NCBI RefSeq assembly: GCF_030433895.1
Contig: NZ_JARUXE010000014.1
Location: 1 to 64,000 of the forward strand
DNA: 64,000 nucleotides
Source of the DNA: Arthrobacter sp. PsM3
GTDB lineage: Bacteria > Actinomycetota > Actinomycetes > Actinomycetales > Micrococcaceae
Direction of reading: 5' to 3'
Below the pieces are notes generated by a model. It did not search any database. It saw only the letters and a program-made list of their open reading frames with translations, and was not told the DNA's origin. The position numbers and the translations under genes are program-made. Positions 25,416 to 33,820 of this stretch are shown piece after piece. The stretch's first letter is position 1. The number at the start of each line of letters is the position of its first letter.

Positions 25416-26672
25416 ATGAACCAAACCCAAGTGCACAGCCACGACGCACTTTCTGACCATGCCTTCGAGGATGGGGTCCCGTACGAGTACTTCGACGCGG
25501 CCAGAAGAGAAGACCCTGTCCGCTGGATCGAGGAAGAAGACGGCCCGGGCTACTGGTCCGTGACCCGTTATGCTGACGTCGTCGCCGTCACGCGCAATTT
25601 CCAGCAATTCTCGTCGGAGACGGGGGGAACCACCCGTGAAGACATCGGGCACGAGGACCTGATGGCGCGGCAGACGCTGATCGATACCGACCCGCCCCTG
25701 CACACAGCGATGAGGCGAGTCCTTTCCCCCCGCTTCACTCCCGGCAACGTCCACAAGGAGTGGGTTGGCTTTGTCGAAGAGCTGGTCCAGAAGACGCTCG
25801 ACCAGGCGTTTTCGCGGTCCAGCTTCGACTGGGTGGCCGACGTGGCCTCAGTCATCCCCATGATTGTGCTCGGCGAGCTGCTCGGGGTTCCGACCGAGGA
25901 CAGGGCCTACCTCAAGGCACTCGGCGATGAAATGATTGCGGGTGCGGACCCTGACCACGCTCCCCGCACGGCTGACTCCCCCGAAAACGTCAAGGAAAAC
26001 AGCGGCTACCCGTTCTCCAGCCCCGCGGGCAGGGACATCTGGAAGTATGCGGATGCCCTGCGCGACCGCAGGGACGGCAACCTGGGCCACGACGTGTTCT
26101 CGCTGCTCATGACCGGGAACCTCAACGGGCGCAAGCTCACGGGGCGCGAGCTGGACAATTTCTTCTCCCTTCTGGTGGTTGCAGGCAATGAGACCACCCG
26201 TATGGCGCTTTCCCACGGACTCCTTGCGTTCGCCCAAAATCCAGACCAGTTCCGCCGCCTCAAGGAAGATCCATCCCTCCTAAACACCGCTGTTGAGGAA
26301 GTGCTCCGCTGGGCTACCCCCATCCATCATTTCCGCAGGACGGCGCTGGTTGACACCACGATCGGTGAAACTCCGATCAAGGCCGGGGACAAAGTAATCA
26401 TCTGGTACGCGTCGGCGAACCGGGACGAGACTGTGTTCGAGGCACCGTACACGTTCGACATTTCACGCAAGCCCAACCCGCATGTGGCGTTCGGCGGCGG
26501 GGGTCCCCACATCTGCCTGGGCAATAGCCTGGCGCGGCTGGAACTGCAGATTGTTTTCCGCGAGCTTGCCACGCGGGTACAGACCATTGAAATTGACGGC
26601 CCGGTGCACCGCCTTCGCTCCAACCTCACACACGGAATCAAGGAACTGCCGGTCCGTCTGACCTACGCCTGA
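25416..26672 (+). CDS. Cytochrome P450
   Basis: A 418-residue soluble bacterial P450, ATG after AAGGAGA. Motifs: I-helix AGNETT (256-261) for oxygen activation, ExxR at 295-298, and the haem loop FGGGGPHICLGNSLARLE with Cys367 as thiolate ligand. There is no membrane anchor, and no ferredoxin gene lies next to it. Likely electron donors are the flavodoxin and FprA-type reductase at 33293-35119, which share the same operator. By context it hydroxylates an amine next to nitrogen, which opens rings or dealkylates. CYP151-type enzymes do this for piperidine, pyrrolidine and morpholine in mycobacteria. Membership of that family is not shown here. Confidence 0.92.
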   Translation: MNQTQVHSHDALSDHAFEDGVPYEYFDAARREDPVRWIEEEDGPGYWSVTRYADVVAVTRNFQQFSSETGGTTREDIGHEDLMARQTLIDTDPPLHTAMRRVLSPRFTPGNVHKEWVGFVEELVQKTLDQAFSRSSFDWVADVASVIPMIVLGELLGVPTEDRAYLKALGDEMIAGADPDHAPRTADSPENVKENSGYPFSSPAGRDIWKYADALRDRRDGNLGHDVFSLLMTGNLNGRKLTGRELDNFFSLLVVAGNETTRMALSHGLLAFAQNPDQFRRLKEDPSLLNTAVEEVLRWATPIHHFRRTALVDTTIGETPIKAGDKVIIWYASANRDETVFEAPYTFDISRKPNPHVAFGGGGPHICLGNSLARLELQIVFRELATRVQTIEIDGPVHRLRSNLTHGIKELPVRLTYA

Positions 26673-26707
26673 TCCAACAACACTTACTTGCCTCGAAAGG
26701 GATAGCC

Positions 26708-28213
26708 ATGACATACGACGCAGTACTCCCGGCGACCTCACACAGGGTTTCCACCGCAACGCAGGCCTTCATTGAACGGGCACAGGGCCTACGAATTGGC
26801 GCTGACACAGATCGCGAAGCCAAATCAGGGGCCACCTTCCAGTCCATCAACCCCGCGACGGAGGAAGTCCTCGGCTCCATCGCTTCCGGCACGTCAGAGG
26901 ATGTTGACTCCGCCGTTGACGCAGCCAGCGCAGCCCTCTCCTCAACGCAATGGGGCGGTGCGAGCCCAGCCGCCCGCGCCCAGTACCTGTTCGATCTGGC
27001 CGACGCCGTAGACGCCAACCGCGAGCAGCTGGCAGAACTGGAAACATTGGACATGGGTAAGCCCATCTCCCAGGCGCTGGACGACGTAGGGGGCGTGGCG
27101 GCCGTTTTCCGGTACTACGGCGGCTGGCCAACCAAACTCGAGGGTTCAATTAACCCCGTCCGCCAACCCTATTTCGGCATGACCCAGATAGAGCCTCTGG
27201 GTGTCTGCGGCGCCATTACACCCTGGAATTTCCCGCTCGTGATGGCTTCGCACAAGATCGGACCCGCCCTCGCCGCCGGCAACACGGTGGTCATCAAGCC
27301 CGCCGAGGTTAGCAGCTACTCAACACTTTTCTTGGCTGACCTTGCTCGCCAGGTGGGCCTGCCCCCTGGAGTCCTCAACGTAGTTACCGGGCCCGGGCGC
27401 ACTGTGGGGCAGGCGATCGTGGATCATCCCGACGTTGTAAAGATCTCCTTCACGGGGTCCACGCCTGTTGGTCGCCGGATCCTCGAAGCAGGCAGCCGGC
27501 AGATGAAGAAAGTCAGCGTCGAACTCGGTGGAAAGAGTGCGAACATCGTCTTTCCTGACGCTGACATCCAAGCGGCCGCCCGAGGTTCAGCTGAAGCCAT
27601 GTGGGAGAACGCCGGACAAGTGTGCGTGGCGCCCACCAGAATGTTTGTCCATGAGGACGTCTACGACGAGCTCGTGGAGGCGCTGGCCCGGGAAACCAGG
27701 ACCCTGCGGGTCGGCGACCCGCTGCGCACCGACACGGACGTGGGCCCGCTCGTCTCCAAAGACCAGTACATATCAGTCCAGGAGTACATCAACATCGCAC
27801 ATTCTGAAGGAGCGCACCTCAGCGTTGGAGGGCGGGCTTTGGACCAGTTGGGATACTTCGTCGAGCCGACCATCTTCACCGAGGTCCGGAACGATATGAG
27901 AATCGCCCAGGAAGAGGTGTTCGGCCCGGTTCTATCGGTGCTTCGTTTCCGCACAGAAGCAGAAGCCATCAGGCTCGCTAACGACTCACCGTATGACCTT
28001 GCTGCCGCCGTGTGGACCCGGGACATCGCCAGAGCCCTTCGCATGAGCAAGGCGCTCAAGGCCGGTACGGTATGGGTGAACACCCACGGGCGGTTGGATC
28101 CCGCACAAAGCTTCGGAGGCTACAGCAAGTCCGGAAACAGCCGTGAGCTCGGCCGTGAAAGTGTACTTTCCTACACGAGGTCCAAAGCAGTCATGATCGA
28201 TTTGTCTGCCTAA
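26708..28213 (+). CDS. Aldehyde dehydrogenase (first)
   Basis: A 501-residue NAD(P)-dependent ALDH. Active-site residues: Asn173 (TPWNFPL), Glu272 (VELGGKS) and Cys306 (NAGQVCVAPTR). The cofactor loop is SFTGSTPVGR. It lies 35 bases after the P450 gene and shares its promoter. It resembles the betaine/aminobutyraldehyde branch, which fits oxidation of an amino-aldehyde, free or gamma-glutamylated, produced downstream of the P450 (PuuC-like step). The subfamily is inferred from context. Confidence 0.9.
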   Translation: MTYDAVLPATSHRVSTATQAFIERAQGLRIGADTDREAKSGATFQSINPATEEVLGSIASGTSEDVDSAVDAASAALSSTQWGGASPAARAQYLFDLADAVDANREQLAELETLDMGKPISQALDDVGGVAAVFRYYGGWPTKLEGSINPVRQPYFGMTQIEPLGVCGAITPWNFPLVMASHKIGPALAAGNTVVIKPAEVSSYSTLFLADLARQVGLPPGVLNVVTGPGRTVGQAIVDHPDVVKISFTGSTPVGRRILEAGSRQMKKVSVELGGKSANIVFPDADIQAAARGSAEAMWENAGQVCVAPTRMFVHEDVYDELVEALARETRTLRVGDPLRTDTDVGPLVSKDQYISVQEYINIAHSEGAHLSVGGRALDQLGYFVEPTIFTEVRNDMRIAQEEVFGPVLSVLRFRTEAEAIRLANDSPYDLAAAVWTRDIARALRMSKALKAGTVWVNTHGRLDPAQSFGGYSKSGNSRELGRESVLSYTRSKAVMIDLSA

Positions 28214-28221
28214 ACCGTGGG

Positions 28222-28252
28222 GTGTAGCCCGGCCTTTAGGGGCGGGCTACAC
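28222..28252. terminator. Convergent terminator
   Basis: GTGTAGCCCG and CGGGCTACAC form a perfect 10-bp stem between the ALDH stop and the convergent gntR gene, overlapping the last codons of the latter. Confidence 0.7.
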
Positions 28253-28924
28253 GCTGTGGACTGCGTGCAGTCCGCGGCCGGCGAGAATGTGCTCGTGTGC
28301 GACTTTGCTCGCCAATTCCGGATCCCCGGATTCGGCGGCCTCCACAATTGGCCGGTGCTGCTCGGGGAAATCAACGGACGTGCGGCTCTCCAGAATGTCG
28401 GCCCAAACGTGCGCGGCCATAGCCGTCTGCCAAATCACGTCGAACATACTAAGGAGATATTCATTGTCCAGTGCCTCCACGGTGCAGCGGTGGATCGCTT
28501 TATTAACCAGGAAGACCTCCATGGCGGTGGTCTGGGGGGCTGATACCAGCTCCTCAAACGTTGACCTCACATACCGTGCCGCTGTGCCGCCGCGCCGCGC
28601 AACCTCCGCCAGGGCGAACGGTTCGATGGCACCTCGGGCGGCGTACTGCTTGTCCAGCTCCGCGTCAGTCAGCTTGCGCACAATGTAGCCACGGCGACCG
28701 CCAGGCTCGATCACACGTTCCATCTCCAGCCGGTGCAGGGCCTCACGGACCGGAGTCCGGCTGATACCCAAACGGGCTGCCAGGTCGTCCATCAGCAGCC
28801 TGGTGCCTGCACCCAGATCCTGCGTCAGGATGCCCTCGGCGATCTGCGCATAGGCAGCGTCAGCGAGCGTCTCACGAGCAAACTCAATTTTCTTCACGGT
28901 GTCCGCCACTTTCCTGTTTTTCAC
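28247..28924 (-). CDS. GntR-family regulator, FCD type, candidate regulon master
   Basis: A 225-residue regulator from GTG. The helix-turn-helix is LAARLGISRTPVREALHRLE followed by a wing GGRRGYIVRKL, then an FCD effector domain with FLVNKAIHRCTVEAL and EQHRPIVEAAESGD. Operator C lies 34 bases upstream, between this gene and the divergent aminotransferase, which suggests autoregulation and makes this the best candidate for the protein that binds all four GTATAC sites. The GntR regulator PipR of mycobacterial piperidine loci is a functional parallel. The gene is convergent with the P450 operon. Confidence 0.88.
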   Translation of the reverse strand: MKNRKVADTVKKIEFARETLADAAYAQIAEGILTQDLGAGTRLLMDDLAARLGISRTPVREALHRLEMERVIEPGGRRGYIVRKLTDAELDKQYAARGAIEPFALAEVARRGGTAARYVRSTFEELVSAPQTTAMEVFLVNKAIHRCTVEALDNEYLLSMFDVIWQTAMAAHVWADILESRTSVDFPEQHRPIVEAAESGDPELASKVAHEHILAGRGLHAVHSV

Positions 28925-28957
28925 AGCCTACCGGCTATTGGCTTACATGGGATTTCC

Positions 28958-28970
28958 GTATACCGTATAC
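28958..28970. promoter_or_regulatory. GTATAC operator, site C
   Basis: GTATACCGTATAC lies in the divergent gap between gntR and the aminotransferase gene. It is the clearest 13-bp version of the motif. Confidence 0.75.
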
Positions 28971-29066
28971 CTTATTCGGGACTACCCATTCTTTTCGTCC
29001 TCACCAGCTGACCCGTGAGCGTCACGAACCACCATTGAAAGATCCAATTACGAAGGAGGCGGCCCC

Positions 29067-30413
29067 ATGACCGCACACATCACAGTCGGCGGCACTGACC
29101 TTGTTCAGGAGCGCAGGCTCGTCACCGGAATCCCGGGCCCCCGCTCCCGCGAGATTCTTGAGCGCAAGGAGGCGGCAGTCGCCCGGTCAGTCGGCCACAC
29201 CTTGCCCATCGTCGCTGATGTGGCCGGGGGCGGGACGCTTCTGGACGTCGATGGTAACTCGTTCATTGACCTGGGTTCAGGTATAGCCGTTACCAGCGTC
29301 GGCAACTCGAACCCACGCGTGGTTCGTGCGGTACGCGATCAGCTGGACCGCTTCACGCACACGGCCTTCACCGTGGTGCCGTACGAGAGCTACATCGCGG
29401 TGGCAGAGAAGCTGAACCAGATCACGCCCGGCGACTTCACCAAACGCACCGCCCTGTTCAATTCGGGTTCGGAAGCGGTGGAAAACGCCGTTAAGATAGC
29501 CCGGCACGCTACAGGTCGCCAAGCCATCGTGGCGTTCGAACACTCATTCCACGGACGCACCAACCTTGCCATGGCCCTCACCGCGAAAAGCGCGCCCTAC
29601 AAACAGGGTTTCGGCCCGTTCGCCCCAGAGATCTACCGCGTTTCCGGGTCCTATCCTTACCGCGATGGCGGCCTCACCGGGCAGGAAGCAGCCCGCCGGG
29701 CGATCGAGCATATTGAAAACGAGCTCGGGTCCCAATCGGTTGCCGCCATCATCATCGAACCGATACAAGGAGAGGGCGGCTTCATCGTCCCCGCCGAAGG
29801 CTTCCTGTCAACCCTGCGGGAATGGACGGAGTGCAACGGGATTGTGTTCATCGCAGATGAGATCCAGTCCGGCTTTGCCCGGACGGGAATGTGGTTCGCA
29901 GTTGACCACGAAGGCGTCGTCCCCGACCTCATCACGATGGCCAAAGGCATAGCGGGCGGGCTGCCGCTTTCCGCAGTTACGGGGCGTGCTGAACTGATGG
30001 ACGCAGCCCAGGTCGGTGGCCTCGGAGGTACATACGGCGGTAACCCGCTCGCGTGCGCAGCGGCGCTTGCCACCATCGAATCCTACGAGGAGGACGGATT
30101 GCTGGAGCGCGCCCGGCGGATCGGGGACATCCTGACTGATCGCTTCACCGAATTGCAGCGGGCTGACCCCCGCATCGGCCAGGTGCGCGGACGCGGAGCG
30201 ATGATTGCGATCGAGCTTGTCGACCCGGACACACTGAGCCCGGATCCGGCGCTGACTTCCAAGGTGGTGAAGTACGCCCACCAAAACGGGGTCATCCTCC
30301 TCGCCTGCGGAACCTACGGAAACGTCATCAGGTTCCTTCCCCCGCTGACCATCGAGGATCCATTGCTCCACGAAGGAATCGGAATCGTCGCGGACGGATT
30401 GGCGCGTTCATAA
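29067..30413 (+). CDS. gabT: 4-aminobutyrate-type aminotransferase
   Basis: A 448-residue class III PLP aminotransferase with AAGGAGG upstream. Lys293 in ITMAKGIAGGLP forms the Schiff base; Asp264 (FIADEIQSGF) contacts the pyridine nitrogen; NSGSEAVENAVKIAR binds the cofactor phosphate. The sequence follows the actinobacterial GabT pattern. It would convert GABA or 5-aminovalerate to the semialdehyde, which the next gene oxidises. The pair mirrors gabT-gabD. Substrate length cannot be told from sequence. It is transcribed divergently from gntR over operator C. Confidence 0.9.
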   Translation: MTAHITVGGTDLVQERRLVTGIPGPRSREILERKEAAVARSVGHTLPIVADVAGGGTLLDVDGNSFIDLGSGIAVTSVGNSNPRVVRAVRDQLDRFTHTAFTVVPYESYIAVAEKLNQITPGDFTKRTALFNSGSEAVENAVKIARHATGRQAIVAFEHSFHGRTNLAMALTAKSAPYKQGFGPFAPEIYRVSGSYPYRDGGLTGQEAARRAIEHIENELGSQSVAAIIIEPIQGEGGFIVPAEGFLSTLREWTECNGIVFIADEIQSGFARTGMWFAVDHEGVVPDLITMAKGIAGGLPLSAVTGRAELMDAAQVGGLGGTYGGNPLACAAALATIESYEEDGLLERARRIGDILTDRFTELQRADPRIGQVRGRGAMIAIELVDPDTLSPDPALTSKVVKYAHQNGVILLACGTYGNVIRFLPPLTIEDPLLHEGIGIVADGLARS

Positions 30414-30477
30414 TCCACTTTCAGACCCGGCGGTTACCCCGCACCGATCTCCCCGTTCAGCAAAGGATGAAACAGCC

Positions 30478-32001
30478 ATGACAGCACAGAGCAGTGATTT
30501 GATCAGCCGTCTCGAGGATAGTGAAGGCCTGACGCAGTACAGTCACTACATCGGGGGCGCCTTCACCGGACCCGAGGATGGCGAGTACTTCGATACCGTC
30601 AATCCGTACACCGGAGAAGTCTGGGCACGGATCGCCAAAGGCGGCCCGGCCGACGTATCCCGGGCAGTGGCTTCCGCTTCGGGGGCTTTCAAAAGTTGGA
30701 GCAGGACCAAGCCTCAGTACCGCGGCAAGTTGCTCATGGATCTGGCAGATCTCATCGAGGCCAACAGCGAACACCTTGCCCGGGTTGAGGTCCGCGACAA
30801 CGGAAAGCTCTACGCGGAGATGGCCGCACAGACCCGCTACATGGCCGGATGGTACCGCTACTACGGTGGCATGGCCGACAAGATCGAGGGTTCAGTCATT
30901 CCCAGTGACAAGCCCAACATCCTCAACTACACCCGGCTGGAGCCTCTCGGCCCGATCGCCATGATCACGCCGTGGAACTCTCCCTTGCTTCTTCTGGCGT
31001 GGAAACTGCCGGCGGCTCTGGCGGCAGGCAACACCGTCGTCATCAAACCCTCGGAATTCACCTCCGCGTCAACGCTGGAGTTCATGACGCTCTTCGAAAA
31101 GGCGGGGTTTCCCCCCGGCGTGGTCAACACGGTTACGGGCTTCGGGCAGGATGTCGGGGCCCCGCTTGTCAGTCACCCGGACATTGTGAAGGTGGCCTTC
31201 ACCGGTTCCGAGACGGCCGGTCAAAAGATCTACGAGAACGCCGCGAGCCAGTTCAAGCATGTTTCACTCGAGTTGGGCGGGAAGTCCCCGAACATCGTCT
31301 TCGAGGATGCGGATCTGGATGCCGCTGCTGCCGGTGTTATTTCCGGGATCTTCGCAGCAACAGGTCAGACGTGCATTGCCGGCTCGAGGCTGCTGGTCCA
31401 ACGCTCCATTCACGACGCGTTCGTCCAACGGGTTGTGGCGCTGGCCGAACAAGCCAAGATCGGCGACCCGATGTTGCCCGATACGCACGTGGGGCCCGTG
31501 ACCACCCGTCCGCAGTTTGAGAAGGTTCTCGACTACATCGACATCGCCAGGCGTGAGGGGGCCAAATGCGTATTGGGAGGCGCGGCTTACACCGGGGAAG
31601 GCGCATCCGGGGGACAGTTCGTCCAGCCAACGATCTTTACGAATGTTCGCAATGAGATGCGCATCGCCCAGGAAGAAGTCTTTGGCCCGGTCCTTGCGGT
31701 CATCCCGTTCGACGACGAAGAGGAGGCACTATCCATTGCGAATGACATCAGCTACGGCCTGGCCGCCGGAGTCTGGACACGTGACATTGGCAGGGCCATC
31801 CGCCTTTCGGAAAACCTGCAGGCAGGCACAGTATGGGTCAACACTTACCGCGCCGTCAGTTTCACGTCCCCCTTCGGAGGATACAAGCGCAGCGGTCTGG
31901 GCAGGGAAAGCGGAATTGACGCTATGAAGGAGTACCTCCAGGTCAAGTCAGTCTGGATTTCCACGGCTCCGGATTCGTCGAACCCGTTCGTCATCAAGTA
32001 G
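30478..32001 (+). CDS. Aldehyde dehydrogenase (second), semialdehyde type
   Basis: A 507-residue ALDH in one unit with gabT (64-base gap). Active site: Asn167 (TPWNSPL), Glu265 (LELGGKS), Cys299 (TGQTCIAGSR). The cofactor loop is AFTGSETAGQ. By position it should oxidise the semialdehyde made by the aminotransferase (succinate or glutarate semialdehyde) to the dicarboxylate. The TGQTCIAGSR active-site style is also seen in broad-substrate ALDHs, so the substrate is inferred. A strong terminator follows. Confidence 0.9.
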   Translation: MTAQSSDLISRLEDSEGLTQYSHYIGGAFTGPEDGEYFDTVNPYTGEVWARIAKGGPADVSRAVASASGAFKSWSRTKPQYRGKLLMDLADLIEANSEHLARVEVRDNGKLYAEMAAQTRYMAGWYRYYGGMADKIEGSVIPSDKPNILNYTRLEPLGPIAMITPWNSPLLLLAWKLPAALAAGNTVVIKPSEFTSASTLEFMTLFEKAGFPPGVVNTVTGFGQDVGAPLVSHPDIVKVAFTGSETAGQKIYENAASQFKHVSLELGGKSPNIVFEDADLDAAAAGVISGIFAATGQTCIAGSRLLVQRSIHDAFVQRVVALAEQAKIGDPMLPDTHVGPVTTRPQFEKVLDYIDIARREGAKCVLGGAAYTGEGASGGQFVQPTIFTNVRNEMRIAQEEVFGPVLAVIPFDDEEEALSIANDISYGLAAGVWTRDIGRAIRLSENLQAGTVWVNTYRAVSFTSPFGGYKRSGLGRESGIDAMKEYLQVKSVWISTAPDSSNPFVIK

Positions 32002-32012
32002 CCGTTGCGTGG

Positions 32013-32045
32013 AAAGGTCCGGGGAGTACTCCCCCGGACCTTTTT
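32013..32045 (+). terminator. Strong Rho-independent terminator
   Basis: AAAGGTCCGGGGAGT pairs with ACTCCCCCGGACC, followed by TTTTT. It ends the gabT-ALDH unit. Confidence 0.85.
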
Positions 32046-32174
32046 GCCGTCCCGGTACCAGATGATGCCGGCGCGCCGGATGGGCCTCCAGAGCCCCTGA
32101 AATACCGCAGGACCGCAGTCCTATGGCAGCGCGCCCTATCCGGATAACAAGGCGTCAAGACGGGAAGGATTGGA

Positions 32175-32851
32175 CTGCCCGTTCGTTTCCTGGACGCCAC
32201 CTACTGGAAGGCCCGCGTCGTGTGCCACGTCGTGTCCCAGCCAGTCATGGTCGCCTTCGGTGTGGTCGCGGACGGGCGGCGGGAAGTCCTGGGCTTCGAC
32301 GTCGGCGACAGCGCGAACGGGGGATTCTGGACCGCGTTCCTGCGGTCCTTGAAGGCCCGCGGACTGGACGGAGTGAAGCTGGTGATCACCGGCGCCCACA
32401 GCGGCCTGAAGAACGCCATCGGCACGGTGCTCCAGGGTGCGGCGTAGCAGCGACCGGACACGTGAACACCCAGTTCGACGAAGTCACCCGGATGCTTCTC
32501 AAATCCCGCCGGCAGGTCGCCGCCATGCTCGGCGACGCCCGGGACGAAGTGCTCGCGTTCACCGGGTTCCCGGCCAGGCACTGGCGCCAGATCCGGTCCA
32601 CGACCCCATGGAACGCGTCAACAAGGAAATCAAAAGACGAACCGACGTCGTCGGGGTCTTCCCCAACCCGCTGCCCTTCTCCGGCTCGCCGGCGCGGTCC
32701 TGGTCGAGCAATATGCCGAATGGGAAGCCGGGGACCGCCGCTACCTCTCCGAGGCCTCCATGGCCGACCTCAACGCCAGGGACACCGCACCCGCCGCGCC
32801 GATCGAGGAGACAATTTTGCTTCCCGAACGCACGGCAGCATCGTCAAATAG
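32175..32851 (+). pseudogene. IS256-type transposase remnant
   Basis: LPVRFLDATYWKARVVCHVV and REVLGFDVGDSANGGFWTAF match the mutator/IS256 transposase core around the first catalytic Asp. The second catalytic Asp is replaced by Gly (VITGAHSGL instead of the usual DAHSGL), and TAG at 32445 stops the frame where Trp is usual. The later part is readable in other frames: MERVNKEIKRRTDVVGVF, which holds the catalytic Glu, and the C-terminal WEAGDRRYLSEASMADLN, ending with TAG at 32849. It is inactive, and splits the catabolic genes from the redox genes. Confidence 0.85.
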
Positions 32852-33292
32852 CTGACCTGCACGGTGTTGAGAAAACTCCACCACTCAGCGGGACGTAACC
32901 ACCGGGCCGTACCAACGCCGGCAGCAAGAGCACCGCCCCGCACCGATCCGACGGTGAGCATCGCCCACCGACCGCAATATACTGACCGCCCAGCCACAGG
33001 CCGGCAGCACGGCGTGACCACCATACCGGGCATAAACACAACATGGTTACAGCGGTTTGCCTCCGATTCGAAGGCAATGGGGTCCCGTGAAGGCGCCCCT
33101 GTTGCGGGAGCACACCGGCAGACCGCCGGCGTGCGTGATCGGCGGCCGGAACTGGCCGGGAATCCTCGACAGGATCGGTCAGGCGTACCGGGCTCTCCTG
33201 GAGACTGCCGTTTCGAACAGACTGTTATCGGTCTGTATCACGGCCCGAACACACCGGGGCGGGGCGGTGACAAACCGGATCAGCACCAAGAC
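32852..33292. other. Gene-free stretch after the IS256 remnant
   Basis: About 440 bases with only unsupported frames. A frame through 33057-33422 has no recognisable product and runs antisense into the flavodoxin gene. It is probably further mobile-element debris. Confidence 0.45.
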
Positions 33293-33793
33293 TCATGCGG
33301 CCGGATCAAGCCCATGCTGGCCAATTCTCTGCAGCCAGCGGACTGCGGACACGTCCTCGAGCACTCCGGCGAACCAGGCTACTGCGCACTCGCCGACCGG
33401 CTCCCAGGTCGAGGCGTCGTAGCGGCCGATTTTCCCGACACGCTGCGCCCCCAGCTCCGTGAGTTTGTCGTCGAGTTTGGTGGCACCGTGTCCGTAGGTT
33501 TCCGTGTAGAACGTATCGCCAAGACCGAACATTGCATAACGCATGCCGGAGAGGTCCGGGCGGACGACTGATAGGTCTGCATAGAAGGGCAGCGCCGTGT
33601 TGGGCAGGTCGCCCTCACCATAAGTGGAGCAAAGAAAAACGTACATCGAGTCATGCTGCAGTTCCGCAATTGAGAACGACGACAGGTCCTGTACTTCCAC
33701 TTCCTGGCCGTCGTTCCTGACCGACTGGGCGAGGTCTTCAGCCGCTACCTCTGCATTGCCCGATTCCGTCCCGAAAAGAACTTGGATTTTCAT
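33293..33793 (-). CDS. Flavodoxin-like electron carrier
   Basis: A 166-residue FMN protein; the second of two adjacent ATGs has the better distance to AGGAG. The phosphate loop FGTESGNAE (residues about 7-15) and the isoalloxazine loops CSTYGEGDLPN and FGLGDTFYTETYG are complete. It resembles the flavodoxin domain of CPR and sulfite reductase more than short-chain bacterial flavodoxins. It is the last gene of the HtaA-FprA-flavodoxin operon under operator D. Likely role: one-electron carrier from FprA to the P450. Flavodoxin partners for P450s are rare but known (cindoxin with P450cin). Confidence 0.9.
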   Translation of the reverse strand: MKIQVLFGTESGNAEVAAEDLAQSVRNDGQEVEVQDLSSFSIAELQHDSMYVFLCSTYGEGDLPNTALPFYADLSVVRPDLSGMRYAMFGLGDTFYTETYGHGATKLDDKLTELGAQRVGKIGRYDASTWEPVGECAVAWFAGVLEDVSAVRWLQRIGQHGLDPAA

Positions 33794-33820
33794 CATTTTC
33801 TCCTGTCTAGAATGCCTGAG

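Noticed and set aside
33057..33571. Plus-strand frames opposite the flavodoxin gene
   Set aside because: No recognisable product; the minus strand encodes a complete flavodoxin.
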